From positions 7,672,001-7,736,000 of the forward strand of contig JAJNNQ010000024.1 of the NCBI GenBank assembly GCA_027886175.1: DNA of 64,000 nucleotides. The letters are read 5' to 3'. Shown here in pieces: positions 34,601-45,898 of this stretch (the first letter of the stretch is position 1; each line of letters begins with the position of its first letter). A program made the translations under genes and the position numbers. Source of the DNA: Phylloscopus collybita (taxonomy: Eukaryota; Chordata; Aves; Passeriformes; Phylloscopidae). Under the pieces are notes generated by a model, which saw nothing but the letters and a program-made list of their open reading frames with translations, was not told where the DNA came from and did no database searches.

Positions 34601-37600
34601 GCAGCAGACTGCTTCATTCATATTCATGCTGGAAATTCATAGAGGTTATGGTTTTATTCCTTTCCAAGTGGTTATGCTTTTATTAAAAAGGAGAAGACAC
34701 TCTAAGGGATCTGGAGATCAAAATAATCTAATTTAGCTACTGCAGGAGCCAGCAGTAGGTTTTATGATATGTCCTTTCTTCAGCTAAATGGTTTGTGTCA
34801 GGTAGGTCATTTTCATTTTGAGCATTTTGAAGACAGTGTATGAATACTTCATTGAAATTAGAGGGCAAGAATTTCATTAAGCAATTAAAAAAATTGAATT
34901 ATCATGCTGATTTGGGTAACATGCCAGTCTGTGCCCCTTTGAACTAACACAGCTTACTTTCAGGCTCTGACACTGTTTTGCTTTGAGCTAATTTGACTAT
35001 TTAGTATACTTAATAGAAGCCAACAACAGAAGCTTGGCAAGGCTCATAAGACTTCAAACACGTAAGATCCTTCCAGAGAGGGTGGAGGGGGGGTCCTTGA
35101 ATACTAATGAGATTTCTTGTATCCCTCCTCCCTCCAGGGCCTTATCCCCAGGTGACTCTCCTAAGAATATAATTTAAGAGGACAAACTATACTCCCCTGA
35201 GGTGCAAAGCTATAAACTTCCTTTTTTCAACCCTCTTCCGTGCCCTTAGGCTTGATCTCTTGGCTCAACCATTTGTCACTCCACACAAGAAGAGAAAGGC
35301 ATAAAGCAAGAGCTGAGTGCTCTGTGCCACGCTGGTGAGCAACCATTATTAAGCAACCCATCATTCAGGAAAAAAACCAAAACCAAAGTGGGTGTGTTAT
35401 AATGTAGCTGGAAGTCTAACTAATTAGGTGTAGGTGTAATTCAGATAGATTAAGCTTTAAAGGATTTTCAAAGATTTTCCAGTAGCCAATGCACTCCAGG
35501 CTCTATTTTTCATCTTCTCCTTATGAAGACTGTGCTTTAATCCTCCTCTTTGCGTTTTTGTTTTGCAGCTCTGAGAAAGTGCCACAGTCAGCCAGGACTG
35601 CTGACAGAAGTGAAGACTCCTCTTCTTCTCCCCTCAGCTCTGCAGCCCTGGGCTGAAAGCACCACTTAGCTTGGAGTGAATTTCTCCCAGGCTTCATTGG
35701 AAGGGTTGTGCTTGAGCCTCTCCTTAAACACATTATGCCTTAAATCCTCTGTGGCACAACTTGAACACCAGGAAGAACACAAGAAGCAAATCACAGGCCC
35801 GCAGTGACACTTTCATTATTTTGTAGGAACAAATCCTACCTAAGCTACCCAGAGCACCTCTACCTTAGGTTTGTCTCCACTTGCTGCTCTCTCAACTCTG
35901 ACTGTTTTTTATTCAGTTCAAAGTCTATGGCTTTGAGATAGAGTAATCATCTACAGAAAGAGCTAGTAAAATGTCGCATAGTAGATAAAAAGTTGAAAGG
36001 AAATTAAAAAGCCAGTAAGTCACTCACTAAGTGCTTATCATCACCACCACTGATGTGTAATCTGTGTACATATCTGTGTGGACAAATGAACAGTCCAATG
36101 CTTGAATTATTACCCTTAAGCTACCACAAAGGAAACCTCAGAAAATCACATGGATGCTGATCTGGATAATGGTCAATACAAAATAGGGAATGAAATAATT
36201 AGATGATGGATCATAAAGATCCAGTGAACATATAATTTATGAAAAAGATAACCCTTTAAGCACAAAATAAATTTGCAATTTGTGTTAGGTTGAAAGCTGA
36301 CACAACACTGCAACACAAAACCATATGTAAATGTCTAATAATTTTAAGTACTGTGATAGTGATGATATAAGATTATAAATTAATTAAAGAAGTTTACCGG
36401 TATATGAGTATACAAGTGGGATGGAGAGGGGAAAGAGTGCAATAACAAGATATTCTCTTAGATAAAATCTCAATAAGCTGAAGTTTTAACCACAATAGGA
36501 AAAATTGACTAAACATAAGTCTTTCCTTGCATGTTTCTTCCTTATCAGTATGAACTATTTTTTCCATTTTAGTAGCAATGATAATTAAAAAAAAAAAATT
36601 AAACTCTTTTTAGAAAGATTAAAGGTGAAAAATTAAAATCTCTCTTATCCTCTTTCCCTCTATTCTAGAGATTCTAAAATAGTTCGGGTTCGTGTTTGTT
36701 TGTTTGTTTTTATCTTTGGTTTCAAAAATGGGTTTCTAAATGCTGTTTCTCACATACAGTTTTTCTGTGAGTTGCACTGAAGACATTCTTAAAATCAGTG
36801 GAAGATGTTGCAGTTAGGACCAGAACTAAAACTCAGGGAAACTCAACCTTTGCAAATCCAAATTATAGTACCTTGAACAGCACTTTGTCTGAGTATCACC
36901 AAATAGAGAAGACTTGAAAGTAATTAATTTGGGGTTTATAAGAGGTTAAGTAACAGTAACCCTTTAACAAACAGGGTGAACTTTAAATCCTAGTTATGCA
37001 GTTCAGTAGATCAAACAGCATCTTATTAAAAAAGAACATAAAGTTCTCCATAAAGAGTTCATTTCCATAACACATTTATAACAACTGTTAATTCACACTT
37101 TTCCTACATTCTTGATAAAAATTTTAATATCAGCAATGCCAAAGGCATTGTTTTTGTTTAGTTTTCCTGGTAATGATAGCATATTTTATTGCAAACCTAA
37201 AACATTAATGGCATTTTCTGAAATAATAAATTGAATCAATTTTAGCAATACACATTTTTCATACAGAGCACTGGTCATCCAATTTTAACCTTTGTATTTA
37301 TGTAAGCTGGCAATGAAGTTGCAAGAATTTCTAAAGACATATTGACCAGGTGATCTTAAATGTTTCATTTAACATTTCTAAACAGCTGCAAGTTTAAAAT
37401 ACTTTCATTTCAAATGTCATGATTGAAATTATCAAAGCCTATTCCTACTTAGAAGTGCTTTTCACAATGAAAACACACTAATTTATTTAAATTATTGCTA
37501 TACTTTATCTACCATAACTTTAATGATATTACACTGTTTTGTCACAGTAGAGATTTTTGTTGTTCAAAGTGTACTTTCTTCTGAAATGGAGCCCAGAGAA

Positions 37601-37861
37601 ATTACTCTCTTAGGGGTTTTATTTCTTCATCTTGAGAAATATAAATTTAGATTCTATTACTAATTGCTTCCTTGTAATCAAGGAGTTGACATCTGGGAAT
37701 TTTATAATCCTCAGGCTACATTAAACAGAAGGGATAGTTCTAAAGCAGAAGAGTTGTTTTAAGAGTAAGTTAGTATAAACCATTGTACAACTCTGCCTTG
37801 AGAGGAAATTCTGAGGTGTTATTAGGCTTTTCTCAGTTTTCTTAATATTAAATATTATGCC

Positions 37862-37896
37862 TTTTTTTTTCTTTCTTTTTTTTTTTTTTTTTTTTT
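37862..37896. repeat. T-rich run
   Basis: About 35 bases of T are broken only by isolated C residues, in CTTTC spacing near the left end. Confidence 0.85.
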
Positions 37897-38061
37897 CTGA
37901 GACTGTTCCAAATTAACCACAGTAGTATTGGCAAATTTTACTGAGTTGAATTTGGAATTATACAAAACTTAAGAGTTTTTCCCTTGAGCAAATTATATTG
38001 CATTTTAGGAATATTGTATGCCTACACAGAGCTTTCTGCTAGAAAAGTTCATGAGTTGTAA

Positions 38062-38099
38062 GCAATCGTGGGACTCAGAGGCAATCATGGGACTCAGAG
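38062..38099. repeat. Tandem duplication, 19-bp unit x2
   Basis: GCAATC(G/A)TGGGACTCAGAG occurs twice head to tail and differs at one base, a CG-to-CA change. This is a recent slippage duplication. Confidence 0.92.
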
Positions 38100-38262
38100 T
38101 CAAGAGAAATAACATAAGCAAAATAAAACAATAACTCTGGTTAAGATGATCAGTAAGAACAACAGACATGACCAGAACCAGGACAAAAGAGAGTTCCAAG
38201 TTACTTCTACAACCCAAATCTACAGGTGTGTGTCACCCTGTTCGTCTCTGTTTTTCTAACAG

Positions 38263-38306
38263 AGTTCATTTCAAAGTTCATTTCATTTCATTTCAAAGTT
38301 CATTTC
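38263..38306. repeat. Short tandem array of AGTTCATTTCA-like units
   Basis: Units of AGTTCATTTCA and TTTCA alternate over about 44 bases, with two matching 'tttcaaagttcatttca' segments. Confidence 0.8.
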
Positions 38307-38640
38307 AGCCTTCTGTGTTTGCATTTTTGCAGTGGAGTTTCTCAGGCACTCTTCATGTAAACAATGATTGTTTTGCATTCCTTTCTGGAGGAGGAGAGAA
38401 TTGATGGACTCTTGAGTTGACCAGTGTGGTTGGAGAAGACAATTGTCTTCCTCCAACCCATGGTCACTGTTGGAATTCTATAAATGTCAAGGTCTGTAAA
38501 CAAACTGCCCCTTTTTCGCCTTGGACATCTCGGTGTGTGAGTGTCATTTCTTTTATGTCGTATTGTGACAGGTGTGGATGTAGATGAATTTTCTCAGGGA
38601 GGCTCACTTGCAGAGAATGAGAAGCCATGCAAAAATTCCA

Positions 38641-39119
38641 GCAGGCCTCTGTGGGTAAACATGCTGCTTCTGGCCAAACTGAAAGACAAAAAGGAATAAT
38701 AGAGAGGGTGGAAGTAAGGATGGGTAATGTGAGGAATACAGAAACCTTGTCCAAACATCCACGGAGGAAGTTAGGAAAGCTGAAGCCCAAAAGGAAATAA
38801 AGCTAGCTGGGGACATCAGAGATGATAAGAAAGGCTTCTACAAGTACACAGGTGATGAAAAGAAGACCAGGGAAAATGTGGGTACATTAATGAGACCAGG
38901 GAGCTGGTTACACAGGATATAGAGAAGGCAGAAGTATTGAGTGCCTTCTTTGTCTTAGTCTTTGCTGCCAACACTGTTCTTTGAGAATCCCAGGAACTGA
39001 GAGGAAACCTTTGCAAGATCAACTCTTGCTTGACTTACTTGATAAATTTCTAAATGAAGTGACAGACTTGGTGAATGACTTCCAGAGGCCCCTTCCAGTG
39101 TCAGCCACTCTCTGAAACC
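38641..39119 (+). mobile_element. CR1 LINE fragment: ORF2 linker joined to 3' end
   Basis: Plus-strand sequence matches the stretch of CR1 ORF2 between the endonuclease and the reverse transcriptase. 'gaggaagttaggaaagctgaagccca' and 'agaaaggcttctacaagtac' are recognisable, and translation at 38827-38883 gives KKGFYKYTGDEKKTRENVG, the conserved linker of this family. 'acacaggatatagagaaggc' and 'ttctttgtcttagtctttgc' follow, ending at 'gaatcccaggaactgagagg'. Near 39065 the text jumps to 'gaatgacttccagaggccccttccag', which is the CR1 3' terminus. More than a kilobase of RT sequence is therefore missing. The reading frame is broken by stops and the copy is dead. Confidence 0.85.
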
Positions 39120-40561
39120 ATTGCAAACCTTTGCCAAATCTGTAACTGTAGGTTAAGCATTGTTTTTAGTGTAGAACTCTGTCTGAGGAAACTGGTTCAT
39201 AATGAGAGCAACAGTGCACAAATAGAATTTAGGGAGAAACAAGGGCAGTTCCTTTTGGTAGGAATTTCCCTAGAATGGGCTTGCCAGACTTGAAGCTGTT
39301 TTCTGTCAGAATGACTAGGTGTGTTTATAGAAGTGTGTGATGAAAGCTGCAGAAGGAATTGTTTCCCTTGAAGGTAAGAATTAAAGTTTTGAGGGGAACT
39401 GGAATGAAAGTACCTGAAGATGCTCAGGTTCTAAGGCTGAAGAACTTGGTCAAATAACAGCAAAGAACTCGATGTAACAGAGAGAAACTGATGTTACTGA
39501 TTCCTATAAATAAGAGATACTGAATCTCAGTTATTTTTATTGAAGCTTATCTTACATCATCGAGATTTGAATTTGCCCAGATGTAAATATAGTTAATGTT
39601 TATGGAGGCATTAGAAATTTAGGAGTTCTTCTTGTTTGTTATAAAGGCCTGAATTTTGATGATGCATTATCAGGTAGGACAGAAAATGTTGATACTTACA
39701 TCAGAAACTACCAATTTGTCTATAAATAAATGTTGAATGAAAAAGATTATTTCCTTGCTGCAACCTGTCCACTGCTAAAAATGAAATTCAACGAAGTGGG
39801 CTGTACACAGCTAAAGTGTAGAGAACATCATGAGAACTTAATAAGATCAACTTTCTATTCATCTTAAAGCTTTGCCAAAAAAAAAAAAAAAATAATGAGT
39901 TAGAGAAGATAGTTCATTTAATAACTTGAAATACATAGAAATGAATAAGTATACTCCTCTAGGATCACAAAATGTCCCCAAAGTATAAAAAAGGTGCTTT
40001 ATGTCTAAGGTAAAATTGCACTTTTTGTGAAAGCTGGAGATGAAATGCTAAGGACAGGCTGGCAACAACTGTATATTCTTTCATGTTTCTTTCTTGTCTA
40101 TTTATTGAAAATTAAGGTAGTCACAATTAGAGGAAACTAATTCTACATATAGCTGTCTCAATCTGTATAAAAGAAGTCATCATGGAGCATTTTGTTTAGC
40201 TTTACCCTCAGTTTCCTTATTTCATTGCATGGTATCAAGCATGTGATTATTACATAATGCTTCCAGTTGTGAAAATGAAAAAGGGATCTTATGCGCTCAT
40301 AATCCACAAGAAATAGAAATTCATAGGTTTCCTTATCCTCTTGGAAAACAGCATAAAAGGTCTGTCACAAGTCAGTTCTAGTTAACAAATATTTTTTCCT
40401 CCTCTTTTCAGACTGAATGCAGGTTAATCTCTTGTTATTTATCTGTACTGAAGGTATCACATAAAAATGCTGGAACTGCTGTCATAGTGAATATTGACAA
40501 GCTGAAATAGTGTAATGATAGAAAAGATAACTTCAAAAGGAGATATTTTTCCTCCTAAAAG

Positions 40562-40589
40562 CTACAGGCAGTTCACTACAGGCAGTTCA
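40562..40589. repeat. Tandem duplication, 14-bp unit x2
   Basis: CTACAGGCAGTTCA is present twice without mismatch, head to tail. Confidence 0.92.
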
Positions 40590-40720
40590 TTGCTGTTGGT
40601 AGTCTATGGCTTGCTCAGAATATATTTAGCTGGACTCTTTGCTTGCAAGGAGAGCTGCCTTTTACATTTGTTCTTGGAAATTCCCTAATTTTGTCAAATA
40701 TTTTCCTTAGCAAATGTAGC

Positions 40721-40723
<3 letters not shown>

Positions 40724-40769
<46 letters not shown>
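40724..40769. repeat. Poly(A), 46 nt
   Basis: Forty-six A residues are followed by GAAAAAAGGAAAAAAA. No retroposed gene or SINE body is recognisable on the left. Confidence 0.9.
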
Positions 40770-40771
<2 letters not shown>

Positions 40772-42695
40772 AAAAAGGAAAAAAATTATGTATTGTCAGC
40801 ATCAAATCAGATTTCTGAACCAGAGGTAATTAGAAGTGATATTGATGTGTCACATATTAAGACCATCAAGGATTTCCTGTTTAAAATACCATCTTTGCCA
40901 ATCTCCAACCCTTTGGGGCTGATGCATGTCATATTTATTCACTCCAGGTTTTATGAAGAAAAGGCTTAGCTATACTTTGTTATGAGAGCAAACCAACACA
41001 TTCTTTTTGACGAGGTAGAATTTTTCGAGATTGTTGAAATACTTTGATATAAACTTAACCAAGTTCTCAAAAATTCATAAAAGCTAGAGTTAAAATGGCT
41101 TCCATTGAGTACCCCTGAACAGACCACTTGGGGTGTAATTTTCAGTGACATGGTTACAGGTGTTGTGGTTTTCCCAGAAAACCCTTTCTGCCCTTTATGT
41201 CCTGGAGATTAATTTGGTCAGTGTGAAAGGGTGGTGGTTGTCTGTGTGTGTAATGGCTCATTTGATGGATTTGGAGGATCACACAGAGTAAAACAGGGTT
41301 TGCTAGAAGGGACTGAAAAGTTGAGACCAAAGAAAGAAGAGGTCCATGAAGGCAATGCTTACTATTGCACAGAATTAGTGTGTGCACATGGAGCACAGGA
41401 CCTCACAGTCAAAACCTGGAGATTTTATTCCTTCTGCAAGCTGTAATTCAAAGTGATCATGGGTCAATTTGATTTGCTGAAGTTAGGATTGCACTGGCAA
41501 CAAAAGGAAACCCTGAATGACAACTGGATAAGTAACAAGAACAGCAACATTTGCATAATAGAAGATAACAGGGTTATTTGTATAATGCATACTGAAAATT
41601 TGTCCTTCTAAAAAAGCAAAGAGCAGCAATGACGGGGTTAGGAGAAGTAAACAGGCTGGGTTAAAAATTCAAATTGTATAGTTTTCTCTTGACATGTGGG
41701 ATCCTGGTCATCTTAGGCAGATGAGACAGCAGGAAAAAACTGCACAGAAATGCCTGTGGGGCAGTGACAAAAGTACTGGGCAAAGTGGAGCTGGCAGAGC
41801 ATTCACCGTATGCCAACATTTGTTCCTTTTAAAATGTGATAACACAACACTTACCCACTAACTGTGAGTATTCGACTCATGTTCTTTGTGGGACTGCAGT
41901 GGAACTTTACAATGCACAAGCACGTCCTCAAACCTTCATTAAAATTTCATTTGGACAGCAGGGCCCCCTATGTCAAAAAGGAGGTGGCAGAAAATGGCTG
42001 AATAATTGCAGCTGGGGGAGGGAATGTGATACAGACACGTCTTTAATGAAGAGACTAGGATGCAGTCATGCTCAAAAGGCATTTCCAAACACACAAAAAG
42101 CTAACTAGAGAAGTGGCAGCCACAATATGCTTCAGAACACAAGATGCCAGGTATGTATCTCAGTAAATACTGTTAGAAAGATTAGAGACATCAGTGCATG
42201 CAAAATAAAGCCCTTCTGACCATGTTCCTTTATGTAGTGTGGCGTTTGCTAGGTTTGGCCAGTGAAGTGGTGGATAAGCAGAGGATAGGGGCACAGTTTG
42301 CAAACAGCTTCTTTTCCATCAAAACTAAATTACATATATATTGCTAAACTTAAAGCTCCACAGGGAGCCTTTATTTACTTTCTTTGGTGTTTTTGTTTTG
42401 GGGTTTGTTTTTTTTTTTAGAGAACACTAGGGCACTTGCTTTCCAGCTTTGCTTCACTGAGCACATTTAGAGGTCTGTGAGCTGCTTCTGTCACTGATGA
42501 AGGATGTGTTGATCTTTGGATAGCAGTTCTTCCTGCCAGACTATAACACAGTCCAGTTCACTCACAGAGTCTGTAGAGACAGATCTAGAAAGCTCAGAGA
42601 AGAAAAATACTTTTAGCACCCAGAAAGTATTTCAGTGCTGGTGGGTGAGTTTTTCATTCAGTGTCCGTGTTTCCCCTCTCTAACTTCTTTTTCTG

Positions 42696-43286
42696 TGTGC
42701 TGGGTTTGGCTGGGGTAGGGTTAGATTTCTCCACAGTGGCTGGTATGGGGCTGGGTTTTGGATTGGTGCTGAGCACAGGGTTGATAATATGGAGATGTTT
42801 CTGTTATTGCTGAGCAGGGCTTGCACAGAGCCAAGGCCGCCTCTGCTTTTTGTACTGCCACACTGGCAGGGACACTGGGGGTGCCTGGGATTTTGGGAGA
42901 AGACACAGCCAGGACAGGTGACCCAAACTGCCCAAAGGAGTATTCCAGACCATGTGACATCCTGCTCACTGTATAAAGTGCAGGGAAGGAGGAGGAAGTG
43001 GGGGACATTTGGAGTGATGAGGACATTTGGAGTGATGACATTTGTCTTCCCAAGCCATAGCCTGTGTGTGATGGGCCCTTGATCTCCTGGAGATTGCTGA
43101 ACACCTGCCCAACCATGGGAAGTGGTGAGTGAATTTCTTTTTTTGCTTTGCTTGTGTGCATGGCTTTTCCTTTCCCTATTTCTCACTTTATCTCAACACT
43201 CTGCTTTTCCAGCTTTTACCCCTGTGATTGTCTCCCTGATCCCGCTGGTGGGCAGTGAGTTTGCAGGCTGGGGTTAAACTGTGGCT
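42696..43286 (+). mobile_element. Solo LTR of an avian ERVL-like family (diverged)
   Basis: The sequence runs from TGTGCTGGGTTTGGCTGGGG to GGCTGGGGTTAAACTGTGG. It follows block by block an LTR I know as very common in bird genomes: a 'gctggtatggggctgggtttt' block, 'tctgttattgctgagcagggc', 'gacacagccaggacag', 'tattccagaccatgtgac', 'tttgtcttcccaag' and 'ggagattgctgaacacctgc'. A TATA-like TATAAAG is at 42972. The expected ATTAAA poly(A) signal near 43176 is degraded to CTATTTC, and the terminal CA is lost, so the element is old. An 18-bp tandem duplication sits at 43003-43038. No clear target duplication was found. The ERVL assignment is from memory. The 168- and 146-codon minus-strand frames are antisense to this LTR and not genes. 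Confidence 0.85.
43003..43038. repeat. 18-bp tandem duplication inside the LTR
   Basis: GGACATTTGGAGTGATGA occurs twice without mismatch. The usual form of this LTR, as I remember it, has the segment once. The duplication therefore probably arose in this copy or its subfamily. Confidence 0.9.
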
Positions 43287-44020
43287 GTCCTTTTGAGACT
43301 ATGGTATAAATTAAATATCTAGATCAAAATTTCAGGACTCCTAAACTGGAGCAGACATGAAAAAGTCAGAAAGGACAGGATCAAACAGCAGAGTTCCACC
43401 AATGGATGAAATCACTAGCAATTGAAGGCAGTAAACAAACATTTGAAAACACAGAAATCAATTTAACCTAGCATAAAAGCTCCATTCCATTTCCAGGTCT
43501 GCTCTTATAACAAGCTGCAGTTACAGACATGCAAGACCTAGAGTGAGCATTCAGAAAGTCAGATAGGTCCATGAGCAGATGTCAGTCCTTACAAAGCGGG
43601 CAGGGCTATGAGGAACATCTGAGAGCAGCAGTGCTTGCAGGTGAGCTTGTCCATGCCAGCCTGTGTTCTGGGCTCTGTCTGCTACTAGAAGTTCAAAGTA
43701 GGTTTCCTTGGCACTGTGAACATTAACAGAGCTGACACAAATGTCTCTCATTCTCCCTCACAATCTCTAGAATAGGAAACACATTACTTGGGCAGCTGAA
43801 ATGATCTCCATAGCAGCTCAGCATTGCATTGGGTTGGTAGGGAGCTTAATTTACTTCTCCCTTCACACCATCTCCTCGTTGTAAAAACAGGAGATACTTT
43901 TGAATCCATGATCTGCAGTGTAAAATCAGTGATGCTGTTTTAAATGTTTCAAGGGGATAATGTTTTTTACTTAGTAGAGATGCTGCATGGGTGGAACTGG
44001 TAAATTATTATAAGAAATAT

Positions 44021-44060
44021 ATAAATTATTGTTCAGATAAATAAATTATTATTCAGAATT
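44021..44060. repeat. Tandem duplication, 20-bp unit x2
   Basis: ATAAATTATTGTTCAGATAA is followed by ATAAATTATTATTCAGAATT, with most positions equal. Confidence 0.8.
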
Positions 44061-45734
44061 ATATCAACCAAGAATATAAATACATATACAGTAGGAAATG
44101 TTTTATTTTTTTTAAATTAATTTGAAAATAGAGTGCTCACTAAATTAGGATCAGGACCATTTTACTGTTTTCAGTATGAGTTATATGTTTCCTCTAAGGA
44201 GGACTATTGGATAAACAAAGGCTTTATAAGGAACATGATTATTTAATTTAGTAATTTGAGACATACAAATTCCAAAATAACAGTGTGATACCCTCAATTC
44301 TGATTACTAAAAGAAAAGCAAGCAACACCCAATCCCTACAATTAATATTTTTTCAGGTCAATCACAAGTTACAGGATATACAGAATACAGAGTAATTAGA
44401 AAACTGTGCTTATTTCTTAATATTTATCTGATTTCATCCTTTAGATATTTTATAATTTTACACTAAGAAATGAAAGTAAAAGATGATGGAAAACAAGAAA
44501 GGGGAAGAAAAGAATATTACTCGAGGAACTTTGTACTTTCATACAATGAGACTTGAAAAGTAATGATTGTCTATAACTTCTTCAGAAAAATTTAAAATAG
44601 AGATTTTGATTAAGTGCCAAAAATATTTGCACTATAGTAACATCCATTTTTTCTTAGTATAATAGTTATCACCTGTTTCCTAAAAGTTGGATTAGATGAT
44701 TTGGAAATACAGTTAATCATTAAAAAATTGGAGAATTATCTTTTTTTTTTTTAATTAATGACCTAATGGTACCTATGAAACTGTATTGGATTTAAGAAAA
44801 AATAGTGTTCTTTAAAAAGAAAAAAAAATACTTGATAAAGAGAGAGATAAAGATTTTCTAGTTGTAAAAGAAGTTTGCTTTCTTAACTTTTTAAGTGAGG
44901 GTTGCTGTTTGAAAAGAGATCCCCCCAACTTGGGCTGAACGTATTTTAATCTCCTGATCTATATTCAATTTTGTGCAGCAGATGTTATTCCACAGAAAAG
45001 TTTGGAGTGTGAATTGGCATTTGTGCAGATGAAAAACAATGGACTTGATTTTCAGGAAAGCAAAGCTTAGCTGAATTTAAGCTATGCAGGCTGAAGCTCA
45101 GTGTTCAACTGATGACCTATTTTTAGGAACCATCTATCACTTTCTGTAACAGTGACAGATACACACACATATATATAATTTTACAGGAAGGAAACAAACA
45201 CTCTAATTTTTCTTTGCATTGTAGCAGCTTAAGGAACAAAACACAGTAATATCTTCCTTTCATCTCTGTTTGAAAGTTGCTGGGTTTTGGCAGGAGAAGG
45301 CACCTCCTAGGCTGTAGATAAGGGCTTAGCACAGCACATATCATCACAGCAAAGGGACTGGTGTGATATATATATATATATTGTGAAAGTGTATTATTTT
45401 TGAAACTGTCTGTCTGACGTGTTGAGCAAACACCTGGATGATGCTCAGTAGTCGACTGCAGCAGGCAGAATTCATTCCTCAGCCTGCTGCATGGGAATAT
45501 TAACTTTTACCATCCATGTCATACAGGAGCAAGACTGGATCCATTCATTGATTAATCCATCATGACACTGTTTGAACTGATATGTCTTATGTCTTCTTTA
45601 CCCTTTATCCAATTCAGTCTTTTCAGCAACTGAATTTTAAAATATTAAACTGATTTTAAAGCATTAGAAAAGGACACGGTTACAAACTCAGTAAGAAGTA
45701 TTTGTAGGAACATATCATTGCTTCCTTCAAGAAG

Positions 45735-45898
45735 AAGGAAAACAAAAAACAAAACAAAACAAAACAAAAAAAACACACAAAAACAAAACAAACAAACAAA
45801 CAAACAAACAAACAAACACGCAAAAAAGCAAACCCACCAAAACCAAACCAAACCAAACCAAACCAAAAAACCCAACCAAAACAAACAAACAAAAAAAG
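45735..45898. repeat. Long A/C-rich low-complexity tract
   Basis: About 160 bases contain almost only A and C: (AAAAC)n, then (AAAC)n around 45785-45817, then (AACCA)n around 45840-45865. This is the longest tract of its kind in the window. The Lys/Gln/Asn/Thr-rich plus-strand frame and the Phe/Cys/Leu/Val-rich minus-strand frame are artefacts. Confidence 0.92.

Larger units (their letters stand above)
28632..38640. other. Long unique AT-rich noncoding stretch
   Basis: Ten kilobases hold no gene I can support and almost no recognisable transposon. Landmarks: an imperfect 62-base-period repeat at 29280-29376; AT-rich blocks with ATTA cores at about 30355-30440, 31640-31760 and 37130-37260; a GC-richer part at 32640-32900; an acceptor-like TTTTTGTTTTGCAG at 35555-35568 with no matching exon evidence; a T-rich run at 37862-37896; and two short tandem duplications near 38.06 and 38.27 kb. 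The scarcity of repeats is compatible with constraint but does not prove it. Confidence 0.6.
39120..42695. other. Unique AT-rich noncoding DNA
   Basis: No gene is supported. The stretch contains an A-run near 39878-39893, a 14-bp tandem duplication at 40562-40589, a 46-nt poly(A) at 40724-40769 and a T-rich run at 42400-42418. The poly-lysine open frame over 40724 is an artefact of the homopolymer. Confidence 0.65.

Noticed and set aside
35555..35733. Acceptor-like TTTTTGTTTTGCAG followed by a GC-richer stretch
   Set aside because: A single acceptor-like sequence is common by chance. I found no donor, open frame or homology to make it an exon.
40643..40969. Open frame of 108 codons with a lysine run
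   Set aside because: The lysines come from a 46-nt poly(A). Frame and length are not reliable across such a homopolymer.
42680..43186. Longest open frames of the window (168 and 146 codons, minus strand)
   Set aside because: They lie antisense to a recognisable LTR, overlap each other in different frames and have no domain I recognise.
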